Positions 1-9,980 are shown, numbered from the stretch's first letter. The stretch is DNA of 36,764 nt from Candidatus Endonucleibacter bathymodioli (GCA_030674915.1 JASXSV010000026.1:1-36764); one strand, 5' to 3'. The notes: generated by a model from the sequence alone, not told the origin. Numbers and translations: made by a program.

Positions 1-170
1 TGCTTCGGGCGATAACCTCTAGTCCCTGTATTTCTTGCCAACTCTCTTTTGACGGTACTCAAATCACGCCTTAAGTCTTGGGCGATAATTTCATTTGAAA
101 CTCCTGCTTTTTTCTCTAACCAAATCTGGTATCTTTCTTCTTGAATTAGGTGGGTATAACGCTTATTCAT
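1..170 (-). CDS. IS30-family transposase, N-terminal fragment (runs off the window edge)
   Basis: Reading the minus strand from an ATG at 170 gives 56 residues that continue past base 1. The start MNKRYTHLIQEERYQIW and the end TGTRGYRPK are the conserved N-terminal helix-turn-helix region of IS30-type transposases, which typically read 'YTHL..EERYQI...KKAG.S..EIA..L.R..STV.REL.RN.G.RGYRPK'. Only this DNA-binding part is in the window; the DDE catalytic domain would lie to the left. The start has only a weak upstream purine stretch, which is common for IS30 genes. The insertion-sequence end should lie just right of 170, but I could not identify its terminal repeat. A contig edge inside a transposase gene suggests a multicopy element. 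Confidence 0.85.
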   Translation of the reverse strand, partial: MNKRYTHLIQEERYQIWLEKKAGVSNEIIAQDLRRDLSTVKRELARNTGTRGYRPK

Positions 171-577
171 AAGTGGTCTCACATTGGTTTTTGGTCGAAC
201 CGTGAGTGTGCCCTCTGGCCCAACTTTTTCAATATGGCGCACTTATGACGAAAATCCGCGGAATATTTTAGTTTCACATGCTGAATTCACGTGCCGATAT
301 AGTTGTGTGCCATTGTTACCTTTTTCAGACGTCTTGAGGCAGTAACTACTCAGTAATGGTGGTTAAATTTCTCGTAACTCATCATAACGCGTCATAAATA
401 TTCCTTGTTATCATGTGCTGGGTATTGGCTCCGAGTCGTTCGGTGAGGAGGCAGAAAGTGTTTTTGTCAAAAAATTGAAAAACTTGTGAGAGGGTGGCTG
501 TCGAATGCTATGTTTTTTGTGAGGATGATTTTGCTGTTATGGACGTAATTGTGGTAGGTCGATATAGGGTAGATTTA
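171..577. other. Intergenic region beside the IS30 fragment
   Basis: No convincing gene was found here. The first part should contain the IS30 terminal inverted repeat and the transposase promoter, but I cannot fix the boundary without the other end of the element. No ERIC-like copy and no clear terminator were seen. Confidence 0.4.
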
Positions 578-892
578 CTAATGATTGGGCGTCACCGGTA
601 CGTTGGTTAGCATGAGTGGTGTTTTAGTGTCTGAGCCAATATTAGGGGGAATACTCTTCGATATTTTGTTGGTTGATGTTTGGTTTTTTATGTGATCTTG
701 TAGTGAGAGTATAGGTGCACAAAATTGAGTATAATACGCTATTAGATCTATGATTTTATTTATACGGATGTGATAGGGTGTAAGGTCGACAGAATGGTGT
801 TTAAAACTACAATTGGCTGTAGTAGGGGGGTAGGGCATGGTGCTCGTGTAAAGTGGTAGGCCTATAGCAGTGAATAAGTAATGAATTACCAA
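578..892 (-). CDS. Doubtful small hypothetical protein
   Basis: An open frame of 104 codons starts at TTG. I recognise no family. In favour: the frame stays open upstream of the TTG and gives a hydrophobic stretch (ILLGGRLISLLVIHYLF) that resembles a signal peptide, and a perfect AGGAGG lies just upstream at about 909-914. Against: no ATG or GTG is available; the only codon well spaced from AGGAGG is an in-frame ATT seven bases away, a very rare start. The protein is rich in Pro, Thr and Asn with no obvious domain. It could be a decayed secreted protein or a chance frame. Confidence 0.25.
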   Translation of the reverse strand: MVIHYLFTAIGLPLYTSTMPYPPTTANCSFKHHSVDLTPYHIRINKIIDLIAYYTQFCAPILSLQDHIKNQTSTNKISKSIPPNIGSDTKTPLMLTNVPVTPNH

Positions 893-964
893 GAGGCTAA
901 TAAGTCGTCCTCCTAGTAATATGGATTTTTATTTTGATGGCTGTGAGGTAAAGCTGTTAAATGC

Positions 965-1462
965 TTAAACCATCATGCCCATATTGTCAGGTCCTCCTGG
1001 GGGAGGTGATTTGGGTCTTTGATCGTTTTTGCTGGAAGGGTCGCTACTATTATGCTTGGCTGTCTCTATTTCGGCGACAACCCATTCTAGAGTATTAACA
1101 AACTTTTCAAGAGCGGACTCAAATACGCCGTAATCAGCTGATGCAAGGATTGATTTTATTAAAAGCGTTTCTGACTTTTCATGGTTAAGGGCTAGGAAAG
1201 AGCCCTGCATACTATGATACTGAAGGTTCAGGGAAAGCATAGTTTCGTATAGATTTATCTTTCCTGTGTCGTGTGCTTCTATGGGACGGACTGAGGAGAC
1301 GAAAACTAAGGCATCATCTTCTTCTAGATATTCCATGTTGACAATTAGAGTGTCATCAAAGCATAGACCGCATGCATCATGTTCGTTAAGGCTTAATTCG
1401 GCAAGACCAATGCTCTTGGCAAAGTGCTGTAGATTTTCCTCTATGTTTTGTTTGAATGACAT
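965..1462 (-). CDS. Type III secretion system chaperone, CesT/Tir-chaperone family
   Basis: The 165-residue protein has the pattern of the small, acidic, dimeric class I chaperones that hold type III effectors or translocators before export. It opens with an N-terminal helix (MSFKQNIEENLQHFAKSIGL), then beta strands around 'CGLCFDDTLIVNMEY' and 'DALVFVSSVRPI', the 'LYETMLSLNLQYHSMQGSFLALN' helix-strand unit, and a C-terminal helix 'ALEKFVNTLEWVVAEIE'. After residue 140 comes an extra low-complexity tail (SSDPSSKNDQRPKSPPPGG) not needed for the fold. The ATG at 1462 was chosen over the in-frame GTG twelve bases upstream because GGAGGG sits correctly spaced before it. No effector or secretion gene is adjacent, so the cargo is unknown. 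Family assignment is by pattern. Confidence 0.8.
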   Translation of the reverse strand: MSFKQNIEENLQHFAKSIGLAELSLNEHDACGLCFDDTLIVNMEYLEEDDALVFVSSVRPIEAHDTGKINLYETMLSLNLQYHSMQGSFLALNHEKSETLLIKSILASADYGVFESALEKFVNTLEWVVAEIETAKHNSSDPSSKNDQRPKSPPPGGPDNMGMMV

Positions 1463-1657
1463 TATACCCTCCACTGGTTGAATTTATTGAGCAAATGCCA
1501 AATAAAATAACATGCATTACAAGGCAGCGTGTCATCATTCAGTATATATAGCTCAGTGGGCTACTTGGTTGAGATCTAATACCAAATTTATTGTAACAAA
1601 AATATTAGCTCTAGAGCAAGACTTTCACTATTAAATAGAGTTTTTATTTTCATGAAT

Positions 1658-1800
1658 TATACCCAGTGTTGGATGTTGGCCATTGACTGCTCTTACTCTG
1701 TTTAGTGTTTTTATGCGCTATTTCAAATAACTCTTGAGCGCAGCGCATGATGGTGAGCTGTGACATCAAGATATCTCTGTTCATTTGGTTGGCGAATATA
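1658..1800 (+). repeat. ERIC-like element, diverged copy
   Basis: The left end begins TATACCCAGTG and continues into CATTGACTGCTCTTACTC, matching the left arm of the copy at 26532. The right end closes with GCGAATATA and is poorly conserved. This is the weakest full-length member; the right boundary is approximate. Confidence 0.5.
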
Positions 1801-1841
1801 TACTAGTGACCACTGAAGCTGCTTGATATTGAAATTATTTC

Positions 1842-1883
1842 TCTACCACTCTCTCTACCCCTCTACCCCTCTACCACTCGCTG
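1842..1883. repeat. Pyrimidine-rich low-complexity repeat
   Basis: Imperfect tandem units of CTCTACC/CTCTACCA make up this stretch. Slippage-prone DNA of this kind is unlikely to be coding here. Confidence 0.6.
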
Positions 1884-2942
1884 CTCATGCCAAAAAACAC
1901 CATTACATTACAGCAAAAAAACAGACTTGCGGTTACGTCATTAGAAGGCGCGTGATGCCCAGTAGAGTGACTCCGCAAGGCGGTATTGCTGGCGTCGGAA
2001 GGTTGGTCTGTATCATCTGTTGCTCAGGCTTTGAGGAAAGTGAATTAAGCATAAATACAATATGAATGACTAGCTGGAAAAGAAAGATATGAGGCCTAAA
2101 ATGGTGGCAGTGGGCGTCACCTGAATGACGACCAATAGCGACAATTGATCGAGTATACTTATGCTCATACTCATTATATTGGGCGACTATGGGATGTTAT
2201 TTGGATACGCCAAGAATGATAAATACTTCGCGCCGGAGAAGGAATTTTGACAAAAAATAAATAAGTTTCTCTACAACACTTTAACTGAAATTGGCGATTC
2301 ATTGTCAGCAGGATTAAGCAATAAGCGCTCTAATAAAATAATATTTGCAGAGCTTCGGTGTGTCATGCTGGTTCTGACTGCGCAAACGGTGCAAAAGAAG
2401 CTCGTAGGAGTTGTAGGAAAAGAAAGCGAAACGTTGCTAAAAATAATCGGTGTACGGATTCTATCACTCAGCAATTAATTGTTGCTCAGTTTGAGTATTG
2501 CGCCAGAATAAATTGCAGAATGTATGAGGATGTAGAGTGTGCTCAGTCTGTTAGATATCAACGTGTGTCGCTATATTGTCTTTATGTAATGGTGCCATCT
2601 GCGGTCTAAGGAAGCTCAATGCTATAGCAGGTGCAAGGAATGGAAATTGAGGTCCATATGATTCCTGAGTGTGTAGTATTGGTTAGTGCTCTATACTATT
2701 GAGACCTCGGCATAAGTCGTCCAATTCTTCGTAGTCTGGATAATACGGAAGCACTGTTGAAATGGTCGGGTTTGAGAAGTTGATATTCTTAATTTACGCC
2801 TCTAACATAGGTTGCCCCAGCGATCCTCTGCTTTGTTTTTTGTGAAATCTGCTCTGATTTTGACGAAGGTATGGCTCGAGTGTATATAAAATTAACTCCT
2901 TCGCAGGTGTCAAAAATTGGTGATGGTAAGTTTGGTGGTTAC

Positions 2943-3431
2943 ATGAGCACACGACTAGGGGATTGTGATAGTAGATGGATGTATAAAGCGCTTGCTGAAG
3001 CAAGAGAAGCGGCTTTAAAAGGAGAGGTGCCTGTTGGTGCGGTTGTTGTATTTGAGGGTGGGATTATTGGGAAAGCTCACAATCAGTCTATTTCTGGCTG
3101 TAATCCTGCGGGGCATGCAGAAGTACTGGCTCTTCAGGCTGCTGCGAAAGCTATTAACAACTACCGTTTGATTGGTTGCGATCTATTTGTAACACTTGAG
3201 CCTTGTACCATGTGTGCTGGAGCAATAATTCATAGTCGGGTACGAAGGGTGGTATATGGAGCAGCTGAGCCAAAAGCTGGTGCTATAGATAGTGTTACTC
3301 AGGTTCTTGAACAGCCTCAGATGAATTATCGGGTAGCGTCTGTAGGTGGGGTTCTTGCGGAAGCCTGTGGTGGAATCGTTAGTGATTTTTTTAAAAGGAG
3401 AAGATGCCAAAGTAAAGAAAAAGATCGGTGA
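2943..3431 (+). CDS. tadA: tRNA-specific adenosine deaminase TadA
   Basis: TadA converts adenosine 34 to inosine in tRNA-Arg(ACG), allowing one tRNA to read several Arg codons. The 162-residue product has the cytidine-deaminase fold signature: HAE near residue 58 (zinc ligand and proton shuttle) and PCTMC near 87 (the other two zinc ligands). The motifs 'VPVGAVVV', 'HNQSI' and the C-terminal 'GAIDSV...GGVLAEACGGIVSDFFKRRR' are typical. Length fits the family (about 160-170). An upstream in-frame ATG at 2871 exists, but the start at 2943 places the conserved 'WMYKALAEA' helix about ten residues in, as in E. coli. purL follows after a 356-bp gap on the same strand. The function is essential in most bacteria. 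Confidence 0.95.
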   Translation: MSTRLGDCDSRWMYKALAEAREAALKGEVPVGAVVVFEGGIIGKAHNQSISGCNPAGHAEVLALQAAAKAINNYRLIGCDLFVTLEPCTMCAGAIIHSRVRRVVYGAAEPKAGAIDSVTQVLEQPQMNYRVASVGGVLAEACGGIVSDFFKRRRCQSKEKDR

Positions 3432-3787
3432 GTGTCTACGTTTAACGAAAAACTATTTTTCATCCTTTAGCTACTGCAGGCTCTGTATTGTGATTCACAA
3501 CTTACCTGATAGAGGGCTTCAGATACCTCCAAAGTGTACGGATGGCGAACTGGTTCCTAGTTCTGATCATTGCTATAGGCACTGTCCTGAAAGTTAAACA
3601 AGCTCGTAGCAATTGTTTTGCTGAAGGAAGACAGTAAATGGTAAGAGCGTAATGCCATATTTTCGATTTGGTGTGTAATCTGAGTGATTAAGATCTTTCC
3701 ATATTGTTACGATTGTTTCTAAAGGTTTATTTCGATTATGATTGCGTCTCTTTTTTCCCTGAGCTGAGACTGAGGATTGGCTTGAGT
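3432..3787. other. tadA-purL intergenic region
   Basis: No recognised gene. A 31-codon frame starting at ATG 3542 (MANWFLVLIIAIGTVLKVKQ...) would give a short hydrophobic peptide but has no good ribosome binding site. In many gammaproteobacteria a lytic transglycosylase gene (mltF) neighbours purL; I see no support for a remnant here. The purL promoter probably lies in the right half. Confidence 0.4.
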
Positions 3788-6700
3788 ATGATGATATTGC
3801 GTGGCACCCCAAAACTTTCCAGTTTGCATAGTCAAAAGCTTCTTGCATCTCTGCAAAATAAGGTTCCGGAAGTGAGCGGGCTGTATGCGGAATACCAGCA
3901 TTTTGTTGCCTTACGTTCAGACGTTGATAGTAGGCAGGTAAAGATTTTAACGCAACTGTTAACCTATGGCCCTAAACAAAAAAGAGAACAGATATCTGGT
4001 AGTCTTTTTCTTGTGGTTCCGCGTATTGGTACTATTTCGTCTTGGTCTAGCAAGGCCACAAATATAGCTCATAATTGTGGCCTCGAACAAATCAAAAGGA
4101 TTGAACGAGGTATTGCTTATTACTTGGTGACAAAAGAAGCTATTTCTGAAGAACAAAGGTCTCTGCTGTCAGTCTTGCTTTATGATCGAATGACAGAGAC
4201 GGTACTAGATGTTCTGGATGATGCAGAAATGCTCTTTCATGAAACAGAACCAAAACCTTTCAATACTGTGCCCTTAATAGGTGAAGGTAAAGCAGCGCTG
4301 GAGGAGGTAAATGGTAGGCTTGGTCTGGTGTTGGCGGATGATGAAATTGACTATTTGATTGAGAGTTATAAGGAGCTTGAGCGTGATCCAACTGATGTTG
4401 AGTTAATGATGTTTGCTCAAGCAAACTCTGAGCACTGTCGGCACAAAATATTTAACGCATCGTGGTCTATTGATGGAGAAGATCAGGATTTGTCTTTGTT
4501 TGACATGATTCGTAATACCTATCGGATGCACAATGAAGGAGTGCTCTCTGCCTATAAAGATAATGCTTCTGTGATTAAGGGTTTTAAGGCAAGCCGTTTT
4601 TATCCAGCGCCGGATAGCAAAGTATATCGTTACTCCGAAGAGGATGTTGATATCCTCATGAAAGTAGAAACCCATAACCACCCTACGGCTATTTCTCCGT
4701 GGCCTGGCGCATCTACTGGCGTCGGGGGCGAAATACGAGATGAGGGAGCAACAGGACGGGGCTCAAAGCCGAAAGCAGGGCTTGCGGGATTCTCTGTGTC
4801 TAATCTGAATATTCCGGGATTTGAGCAGCCTTGGGAAAGGAGCTATGGAAAACCAGATCGCATTGTTTCAGCGTTGGATATTATGCTTGAAGCGCCTCTT
4901 GGGAGTGCAGGGTTTAATAATGAGTTTGGGCGCCCTAACCTTTGTGGATATTTCCGCACACTGGAAACAACTGTTAAAAGTGCACAAGGCAATCAGGTGT
5001 ATGGCTACCATAAACCGATTATGCTGGCGGGTGGTTTGGGTAATATTCGCAGGGATCATATTGAAAAGGGTGTTATACCTGTCAAGGCTTGCCTGATAGT
5101 GCTGGGTGGCCCAGCAATGAAAATTGGATTGGGTGGTGGTGCAGCATCGTCCGTAACTTCTGGTGAAGGTCAAGAGGATCTTGATTTCTCCAGTGTTCAG
5201 CGGGACAACCCTGAAATGGAAAGGCGTTGTCAGGAAGTGATTGATAGGTGCTGGCAGCTGGGTACTGATAATCCAATTTGTTTTATCCATGATGTGGGGG
5301 CGGGGGGCTTGTCTAATGCGTTACCGGAATTAGTCAATGATGGTGGACGTGGTGGTAATTTCCAGCTGCGGGCAATACATAGTGACGAGCCTGGTATGTC
5401 GCCGTTGGAGTTTTGGTGTAATGAGTCACAAGAACGCTATGTTTTGGCGGTTGCTCCTGAACAGTTGGCTCAGTTTGATGCTATTTGTCAGAGGGAGCGC
5501 TGTCCTTATTCTATGGTTGGCGAAGCCATAGAAGAGCTTCATCTCCGGGTTGAAGATGATTATTTTGATAATGTTCCGGTTGATATGTCTTTGGATACCT
5601 TATTAGGCAAGCCACCAAGAATGCATCGAAGTATTAAGCATTTTGAGCGCATGGGAATGCCGTTGTTGTTGAATGGTATTGATCTTTCTGAAGCGGCTGA
5701 ACTGGTACTGAGGCTGCCTTCTGTGGCTAGCAAAAGTTTTCTTATTACTATTGGAGATCGGACTATTACAGGATTGGTATCCCGTGATCAAATGGTGGGG
5801 CCTTGGCAGGTTCCTGTGGCTGATTGTGCGGTAACGGCAACAGGGTTTCAGGGCTATACCGGAGAGGCAATGGCTATTGGTGAAAGGAGTCCTATTGCGT
5901 TAATTAATGCTCCTGCGTCTGGACGAATGGCTATTGGAGAGGCTATTACTAATATTGCCAGTGCTCGTATTGAGCAGTTGGGCGATATTAAGTTATCTGC
6001 TAACTGGATGGCTGCGGCTGGTCAGCTTGGGGAAGGTGAGAATTTATTTGATACGGTCAAAGCTGTGGGTATGGAACTTTGTCCTGAGCTGGGTATTACC
6101 ATTCCTGTGGGCAAAGATTCAATGTCGATGCACACTTGCTGGCGTGATAGAGGTGAGCAAAAGTCAGTGACCTCCCCTGTGTCATTAATTATTTCGGCTT
6201 TCGCGCCAGTAACGGATATTCGCAAAACGGTCACTCCTGAATTAATAACAGATCAGGGTGATACGAATCTAATTCTTATTGATTTGGGGCGTGGTCAGAA
6301 CCGTCTGGGGGGATCGGCATTAGCTCAAGTTTATGGACAGATTGGCGACTCCGCACCGGATCTTCACTCCTCTGAAGATCTGAAAGCATTTTTCAATGCT
6401 ATTCAAACATTTCTTGATCAGCAAATCATTCTCGCTTACCACGATCGCTCCGATGGAGGCTTATATGTTACGTTGCTTGAAATGATTTTTGCGGGAAGAA
6501 CAGGTGCTGTTGTTGAGTTAGAAAAGCTGATAGATGTTTCTGCTGATATTATTCCTGCATTATTTAACGAGGAGCTTGGAGCTATTATTCAGGTTCGTAA
6601 AAAAGACAACGAGCGAGTAAAAGAAGTTCTTGTCTGCAATGGCCTTGACTCCTGTAGCAGTACTATTGGTTACCTTAGCGAGGATCAGCAAGTGTTGTTT

Positions 6701-7690
6701 TCCTTTAATGGGAAGCCAGTACTGAGCGAAAGTAGAATCCAATGTCAGCGCTGGTGGGCAGAAACTAGTTATCAGATGCAGGCTATGAGAGATAATGCTG
6801 AATGTGCTAACCAGGAGTTTGATAACCTTTTGGATGCAAGTGATCCTGGGCTTCATGTGGTCATACCGTTTGACATTAGCAAGGATATTGTGGCGCCTTA
6901 TATTGCGAAGGGGGCGCGCCCATCTGTTGCTATATTGCGAGAGCAGGGGGTTAATGGTCAAATTGAAATGGCTGCAGCTTTTGAACGAGCTGGTTTTTCG
7001 GCGATTGATGTCCATATGAGCGATTTGATCTCAGGTCGTCGAATGTTAAGTGAGTTCCAGGGGCTGGCAGCTTGTGGAGGTTTCTCTTATGGTGATGTTC
7101 TTGGGGCAGGTGAGGGATGGGCAAAATCTATTCTATTTAATCTAGAGTTGAGAGATCAGTTTGCCCAATTTTTTGAAAGACATGATTCTTTTGCCCTAGG
7201 AATTTGTAATGGCTGTCAGATGCTATCGAATTTGCATGAATTGATTCCTGGCACGAAAGATTGGCCCCATTTTGTCAACAACAGGTCAGAGCAGTTTGAA
7301 GCCCGCTTGGTTATGGTTGAAGTGCAAAAGAGCACATCTGTTTTTCTATCAGGTATGGAAGGTGCTAGGATGCCGGTTGCCGTGGCTCATGGAGAAGGGT
7401 TGGTTGAGTTTGGTCATGCGGGACAGGTTGAGGCTCTTGAGGCAGCTGGTCAGGTTGTGCTCAGGTATGTTGATAATCGTGGTGAGCCAACAGTACGTTA
7501 TCCCTATAATCCAAATGGTTCAGAAGGAGGAATTACAGGGTTTAGCTCAAAAGATGGGAGGGTTACGATTATGATGCCTCATCCCGAGCGAGTATTCAGG
7601 ACTATTCAGCATAGCTGGCATCCTGATGTCTGGGGGGGGGATGCAGCATGGCTACAGATGTTTCGTAATGCTAGACTTTGGATTGATTAA
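3788..7690 (+). CDS. purL: Phosphoribosylformylglycinamidine synthase (single-chain PurL)
   Basis: Catalyses step four of purine synthesis: FGAR + glutamine + ATP to FGAM. At 1300 residues it is the large single-chain gammaproteobacterial form. Domain order: N-terminal PurS-like domain (about 1-150), linker, two AIRS-like ATP-binding halves with '[15 protein letters not shown]' near residue 293 and '[18 protein letters not shown]', then a C-terminal class I glutaminase (about 1025-1300). Its nucleophile Cys is in 'GICNGCQM' near 1141, 'AHGEG' carries a His, and 'PHPERVFR' lies near 1264. The start was set at ATG 3788 because the product then begins MMILRGTP, aligned with the E. coli N-terminus; an in-frame TTG six bases upstream is better spaced from GAGG and is an alternative. 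No PurR-like operator was identified. The gene is intact. Confidence 0.98.
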   Translation: MMILRGTPKLSSLHSQKLLASLQNKVPEVSGLYAEYQHFVALRSDVDSRQVKILTQLLTYGPKQKREQISGSLFLVVPRIGTISSWSSKATNIAHNCGLEQIKRIERGIAYYLVTKEAISEEQRSLLSVLLYDRMTETVLDVLDDAEMLFHETEPKPFNTVPLIGEGKAALEEVNGRLGLVLADDEIDYLIESYKELERDPTDVELMMFAQANSEHCRHKIFNASWSIDGEDQDLSLFDMIRNTYRMHNEGVLSAYKDNASVIKGFKASRFYPAPDSKVYRYSEEDVDILMKVETHNHPTAISPWPGASTGVGGEIRDEGATGRGSKPKAGLAGFSVSNLNIPGFEQPWERSYGKPDRIVSALDIMLEAPLGSAGFNNEFGRPNLCGYFRTLETTVKSAQGNQVYGYHKPIMLAGGLGNIRRDHIEKGVIPVKACLIVLGGPAMKIGLGGGAASSVTSGEGQEDLDFSSVQRDNPEMERRCQEVIDRCWQLGTDNPICFIHDVGAGGLSNALPELVNDGGRGGNFQLRAIHSDEPGMSPLEFWCNESQERYVLAVAPEQLAQFDAICQRERCPYSMVGEAIEELHLRVEDDYFDNVPVDMSLDTLLGKPPRMHRSIKHFERMGMPLLLNGIDLSEAAELVLRLPSVASKSFLITIGDRTITGLVSRDQMVGPWQVPVADCAVTATGFQGYTGEAMAIGERSPIALINAPASGRMAIGEAITNIASARIEQLGDIKLSANWMAAAGQLGEGENLFDTVKAVGMELCPELGITIPVGKDSMSMHTCWRDRGEQKSVTSPVSLIISAFAPVTDIRKTVTPELITDQGDTNLILIDLGRGQNRLGGSALAQVYGQIGDSAPDLHSSEDLKAFFNAIQTFLDQQIILAYHDRSDGGLYVTLLEMIFAGRTGAVVELEKLIDVSADIIPALFNEELGAIIQVRKKDNERVKEVLVCNGLDSCSSTIGYLSEDQQVLFSFNGKPVLSESRIQCQRWWAETSYQMQAMRDNAECANQEFDNLLDASDPGLHVVIPFDISKDIVAPYIAKGARPSVAILREQGVNGQIEMAAAFERAGFSAIDVHMSDLISGRRMLSEFQGLAACGGFSYGDVLGAGEGWAKSILFNLELRDQFAQFFERHDSFALGICNGCQMLSNLHELIPGTKDWPHFVNNRSEQFEARLVMVEVQKSTSVFLSGMEGARMPVAVAHGEGLVEFGHAGQVEALEAAGQVVLRYVDNRGEPTVRYPYNPNGSEGGITGFSSKDGRVTIMMPHPERVFRTIQHSWHPDVWGGDAAWLQMFRNARLWID

Positions 7691-7704
7691 TATGATGCAT
7701 CATA
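7691..7704. promoter_or_regulatory. Perfect 14-bp palindrome directly after the purL stop
   Basis: TATGATGCATCATA is its own reverse complement and begins at the base after the purL stop codon. It could be a protein-binding site or a short hairpin affecting the purL mRNA end; there is no following T-run, so it is not a standard terminator. Confidence 0.3.
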
Positions 7705-7748
7705 GGAGGATGTGGATAATTTGACAAAGATCGTTTGGTCAGCTAATT

Positions 7749-7872
7749 ATATATTCTCACTGGAGGTGTTGGTATGTGACAAGCATGTGAAGTCTCATGA
7801 GCCTACGAGTAGTAGTTGATTTAGGTGAGCGAGGGTGTCAATAAGCACTCATTGCCAATGGGAATGGGTATA
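7749..7872 (-). repeat. ERIC-like element between purL and the slyB-like gene
   Basis: The right end reads CCAATGGGAATGGGTATA and the left end TATATTCTCACTGGAGGTGT. Read on the minus strand, the arm TTGACACCCTCGCTCACC followed by ACTACTACTCG closely follows the ERIC layout. The terminal TATA plus flanking AT creates a TATAAT hexamer at 7869-7874, ahead of the lipoprotein gene. Confidence 0.8.
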
Positions 7873-7907
7873 ATGCTATTTAATAGAGTTAATAGAGGTT
7901 GCTAGGT

Positions 7908-8399
7908 GTGATAGGAAAGTTGACTAATGTGATGGTGGTTTGTTTCTTGCTGATAATGTTGCCTGGATGCATGTCTGATTTGACAGGTACGTCATATTCA
8001 AGGGAAGAGGCACGGAATATGCAGGAAGTAAAGTTTGGAACTATTGAAGAGATAAATTTGGTAAAGGTTGAAGGTGCTAAATCTGGTGTGGGTACTGTTG
8101 CTGGTGCTGCTATCGGAGGGGTGACAGCAGGGTCTAATATTGGTGGTGGTAGCGGAAGTGTTGTTGCCGCTATAGCGGGAGCTGTTGCTGGTGGTTTTCT
8201 CGGTTCTATGGCTGAGGAAAAGCTGACGAAAAAACAGGGGGTGGAGATGACGATAAAATTGGAAGATGGAGCATTTATATCTGTTGTTCAACAAGTTGAT
8301 CCCAAAGCGCCATTTTCAGTGGGTGAGCGCGTGAAAATACTGAGTCAGAGTCGGAGTAAGTATGAGAGTGCTACCAGCCGTGTGGTGAAACTTAATTAA
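7908..8399 (+). CDS. SlyB/Pcp-like glycine-zipper outer-membrane lipoprotein
   Basis: The 163-residue product starts with a lipoprotein signal peptide ending in LLIMLPGC, so a lipid-anchored Cys near residue 21 is expected. A glycine zipper follows (about 58-101: GTVAGAAIGGVTAG..., VVAAIAGAVAGGFLGSMAEE), and then a C-terminal beta-rich domain (VEMTIKLEDGAFISVVQQ...FSVGERVKIL). This order and length match SlyB, an outer-membrane lipoprotein tied to envelope stress in enterobacteria. I chose GTG 7908 because AGAGG lies nine bases upstream; a TTG at 7899 is too close to that site. The gene stands alone, preceded by an ERIC-like element. The precise name is not certain because several lipoprotein families share this fold. 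Confidence 0.8.
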   Translation: MIGKLTNVMVVCFLLIMLPGCMSDLTGTSYSREEARNMQEVKFGTIEEINLVKVEGAKSGVGTVAGAAIGGVTAGSNIGGGSGSVVAAIAGAVAGGFLGSMAEEKLTKKQGVEMTIKLEDGAFISVVQQVDPKAPFSVGERVKILSQSRSKYESATSRVVKLN

Positions 8400-8642
8400 T
8401 CGCTATTCGTTTGTTGTTTTAAGAACGCACTACGTAATTGTTTGGTGCGAACGCTGTTAACTTTTTCATAGTGACTTTACGGCTCATTATATTGAGTTTT
8501 GTCTGTTGAGAAGCGAGTTTGAGTGTGTATTTTTGTTGCCTTCTAGTGTGCCCAAATGTATATATTTGTTTGAAACCGTGTGCTCGAGGTGAAAGGTTTA
8601 GCAGGAATTGATGGCGTTCGTTTATCTTGTTGAGAAGGTGGT
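8400..8642. other. Intergenic region after the slyB-like gene
   Basis: No gene or strong terminator was seen. The region runs into the ERIC-like element at 8643. Together with that element it separates the lipoprotein gene from the glycosyltransferase pair. Confidence 0.4.
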
Positions 8643-8772
8643 TATACCCCTTGCTATCAGAGATGTGAGTAGGCGTAAAATGAGAGAAGCCTGACGAGCT
8701 TAGAGTTCATTCAGTGATTGGCGTGGGCAAGAGCAGCCAACAATCTCACACCTTTAGGGGTAAATGGGTATA
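8643..8772 (-). repeat. ERIC-like element overlapping the 5' end of the first GT87 frame
   Basis: Left end TATACCCCTTGC, right end GGGGTAAATGGGTATA, with the inner arm CAGCCAACAATCTCACACC. The TTG start of the downstream reading frame (8718) lies inside the element, so about the first 18 codons of that frame are repeat sequence. Confidence 0.85.
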
Positions 8773-9980
8773 AGGGAACTAACATTCACACTATTATAGC
8801 ATTTCATTTAACGTTATTTCACCGTTGGCAATCATTATCAAAAGTTGAAAAGGTAACTGTAGGCATTTGGTTGTTGGTTGCAATGCTGATGGTGATCAAG
8901 AGCATCGCTAATCCATCTGGTAGTACGGTGTCTGATGAATATCTGCTTGGCGCTACTCGGTGGTTGGCTAGGGATGATCTTTACTCTGGGCCTGTTGGTT
9001 TTTTGTATCTTCCTCAGTTTGCTTTTTTATATAGCGTTTATTCACCGCTCCCTCTATGGGCATCGGAGGCGCTCTGGCGGATAACACAGTTGTTGGTGAT
9101 GCTGTATGGGCTTGTTGCTTTTGCTCGGTTGATGAAAAGGCCTGGTGAGAATAGTTTTGTGCCATTGTTGACTGTGGCTGTTATTTGCATCAGTACTGCC
9201 AGCTTTAGGAATGGTCAAGCCAATATTATGATGCTCGGGTTGCTTTTGTTGAGCACTGTTGCTTTGGTGCATAAGCAGTGGAATCGCGGTGCACTGTTTA
9301 TGACTTTGGGTTTGATAGTAAAGCCAACGTTTATTGTTTATTATTTATTGGCTGGAGTGTTGAATAGGCCTCTGTATTGGCGTTTGCCTGTAGGATTGCT
9401 GGTAGCCTTGTTGATACCAATGTTATTTCAAGGGTCAACATATGTTTTGGAGCAGCATCAAAATTTTATCGTCATGCTTGAGGAGGCCGTTTGTTATGGT
9501 GAAAGTGGGGAGAAATTAACATGGGCTCATTTTTTTGCTATTTTTCCCCAAGTCGCAGGATTTTCGGTAGCCCCTGTAGTGCAACAGTTAACTCGATTAG
9601 TGATGGCTCTTTTGACGTTGGTTGTAGCGTGGTACACTAGTCGAAAATATCCTAGGGATATGGCTGGTTATTATATTTACGCATTAGCTACCTGTTACTT
9701 GATGTTGTTTAATCCTAGAAATGAAACTAATGATTACGCCTTGCTTTCTGTGGCTATTGGTTATTGGGTTGCCGTATCTAAACATCGTTTCCATGATTTT
9801 AAATACCATCTTTTTTGTTGGTTTTTTGTAGTTGGTTTTGTTGCGTCAAAATATATCGTAAAGCTGACCCCAGGTATGTGGGCTTGGTGGAAGCCCGTTA
9901 TGGCAGTATTCTTTACTATTTTCCTATTGCAGCGTTTGTTTAGTCAGGCAAAAAATAGATCTGTTAACCATACCCGATAA
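8718..9980 (+). CDS. GT87 (DUF2029) integral-membrane glycosyltransferase, first of a pair
   Basis: The product is a polytopic membrane protein with about ten hydrophobic segments. GT87 enzymes use polyprenyl-phosphate sugars to glycosylate lipids or glycans on the outer side of the inner membrane. Diagnostic features are 'RNGQANIMMLGLLLLS', an acidic segment 'YLLGATRWLARDDLY' in the first loop, and 'LMLFNPRNETNDYALL' near the C-terminus. Its neighbour at 10076 is a close paralogue. The start is uncertain: TTG 8718 is inside an ERIC-like repeat and lacks a ribosome binding site. The paralogue's N-terminus aligns from about 'HTIIAFHLTLFHRW', and AAGGGA at 8772-8777 is ideally spaced for an in-frame ATT at 8784. 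The first in-frame ATG (8884) would cut the first membrane helix. The last codons and the stop also lie in a repeat. Sugar and acceptor are unknown. Confidence 0.75.
   Translation: MAWARAANNLTPLGVNGYKGTNIHTIIAFHLTLFHRWQSLSKVEKVTVGIWLLVAMLMVIKSIANPSGSTVSDEYLLGATRWLARDDLYSGPVGFLYLPQFAFLYSVYSPLPLWASEALWRITQLLVMLYGLVAFARLMKRPGENSFVPLLTVAVICISTASFRNGQANIMMLGLLLLSTVALVHKQWNRGALFMTLGLIVKPTFIVYYLLAGVLNRPLYWRLPVGLLVALLIPMLFQGSTYVLEQHQNFIVMLEEAVCYGESGEKLTWAHFFAIFPQVAGFSVAPVVQQLTRLVMALLTLVVAWYTSRKYPRDMAGYYIYALATCYLMLFNPRNETNDYALLSVAIGYWVAVSKHRFHDFKYHLFCWFFVVGFVASKYIVKLTPGMWAWWKPVMAVFFTIFLLQRLFSQAKNRSVNHTR

Larger units (their letters stand above)
1463..2942. other. Long gene-poor region between the chaperone gene and tadA
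   Basis: About 1.5 kb without a convincing gene. It holds a diverged ERIC-like element (1658-1800) and a pyrimidine-rich low-complexity run near 1842-1883 with repeated CTCTACC units. Short open frames at 1823-2065 and 2271-2609 have no recognisable similarity and no good ribosome binding sites. It may be a gene graveyard, but I could not identify any ancestor. Confidence 0.5.

Noticed and set aside
1823..2065. 80-codon plus-strand frame with a signal-like start
   Set aside because: Starts at TTG without a ribosome binding site, runs through a CTCTACC low-complexity tract and matches no family.
2271..2609. Overlapping short frames on both strands
   Set aside because: No similarity, no ribosome binding sites; all three frames are equally open over short lengths.
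4868..5290. 140-codon frame antisense to purL
   Set aside because: Lies entirely within purL, which is intact and unmistakable.
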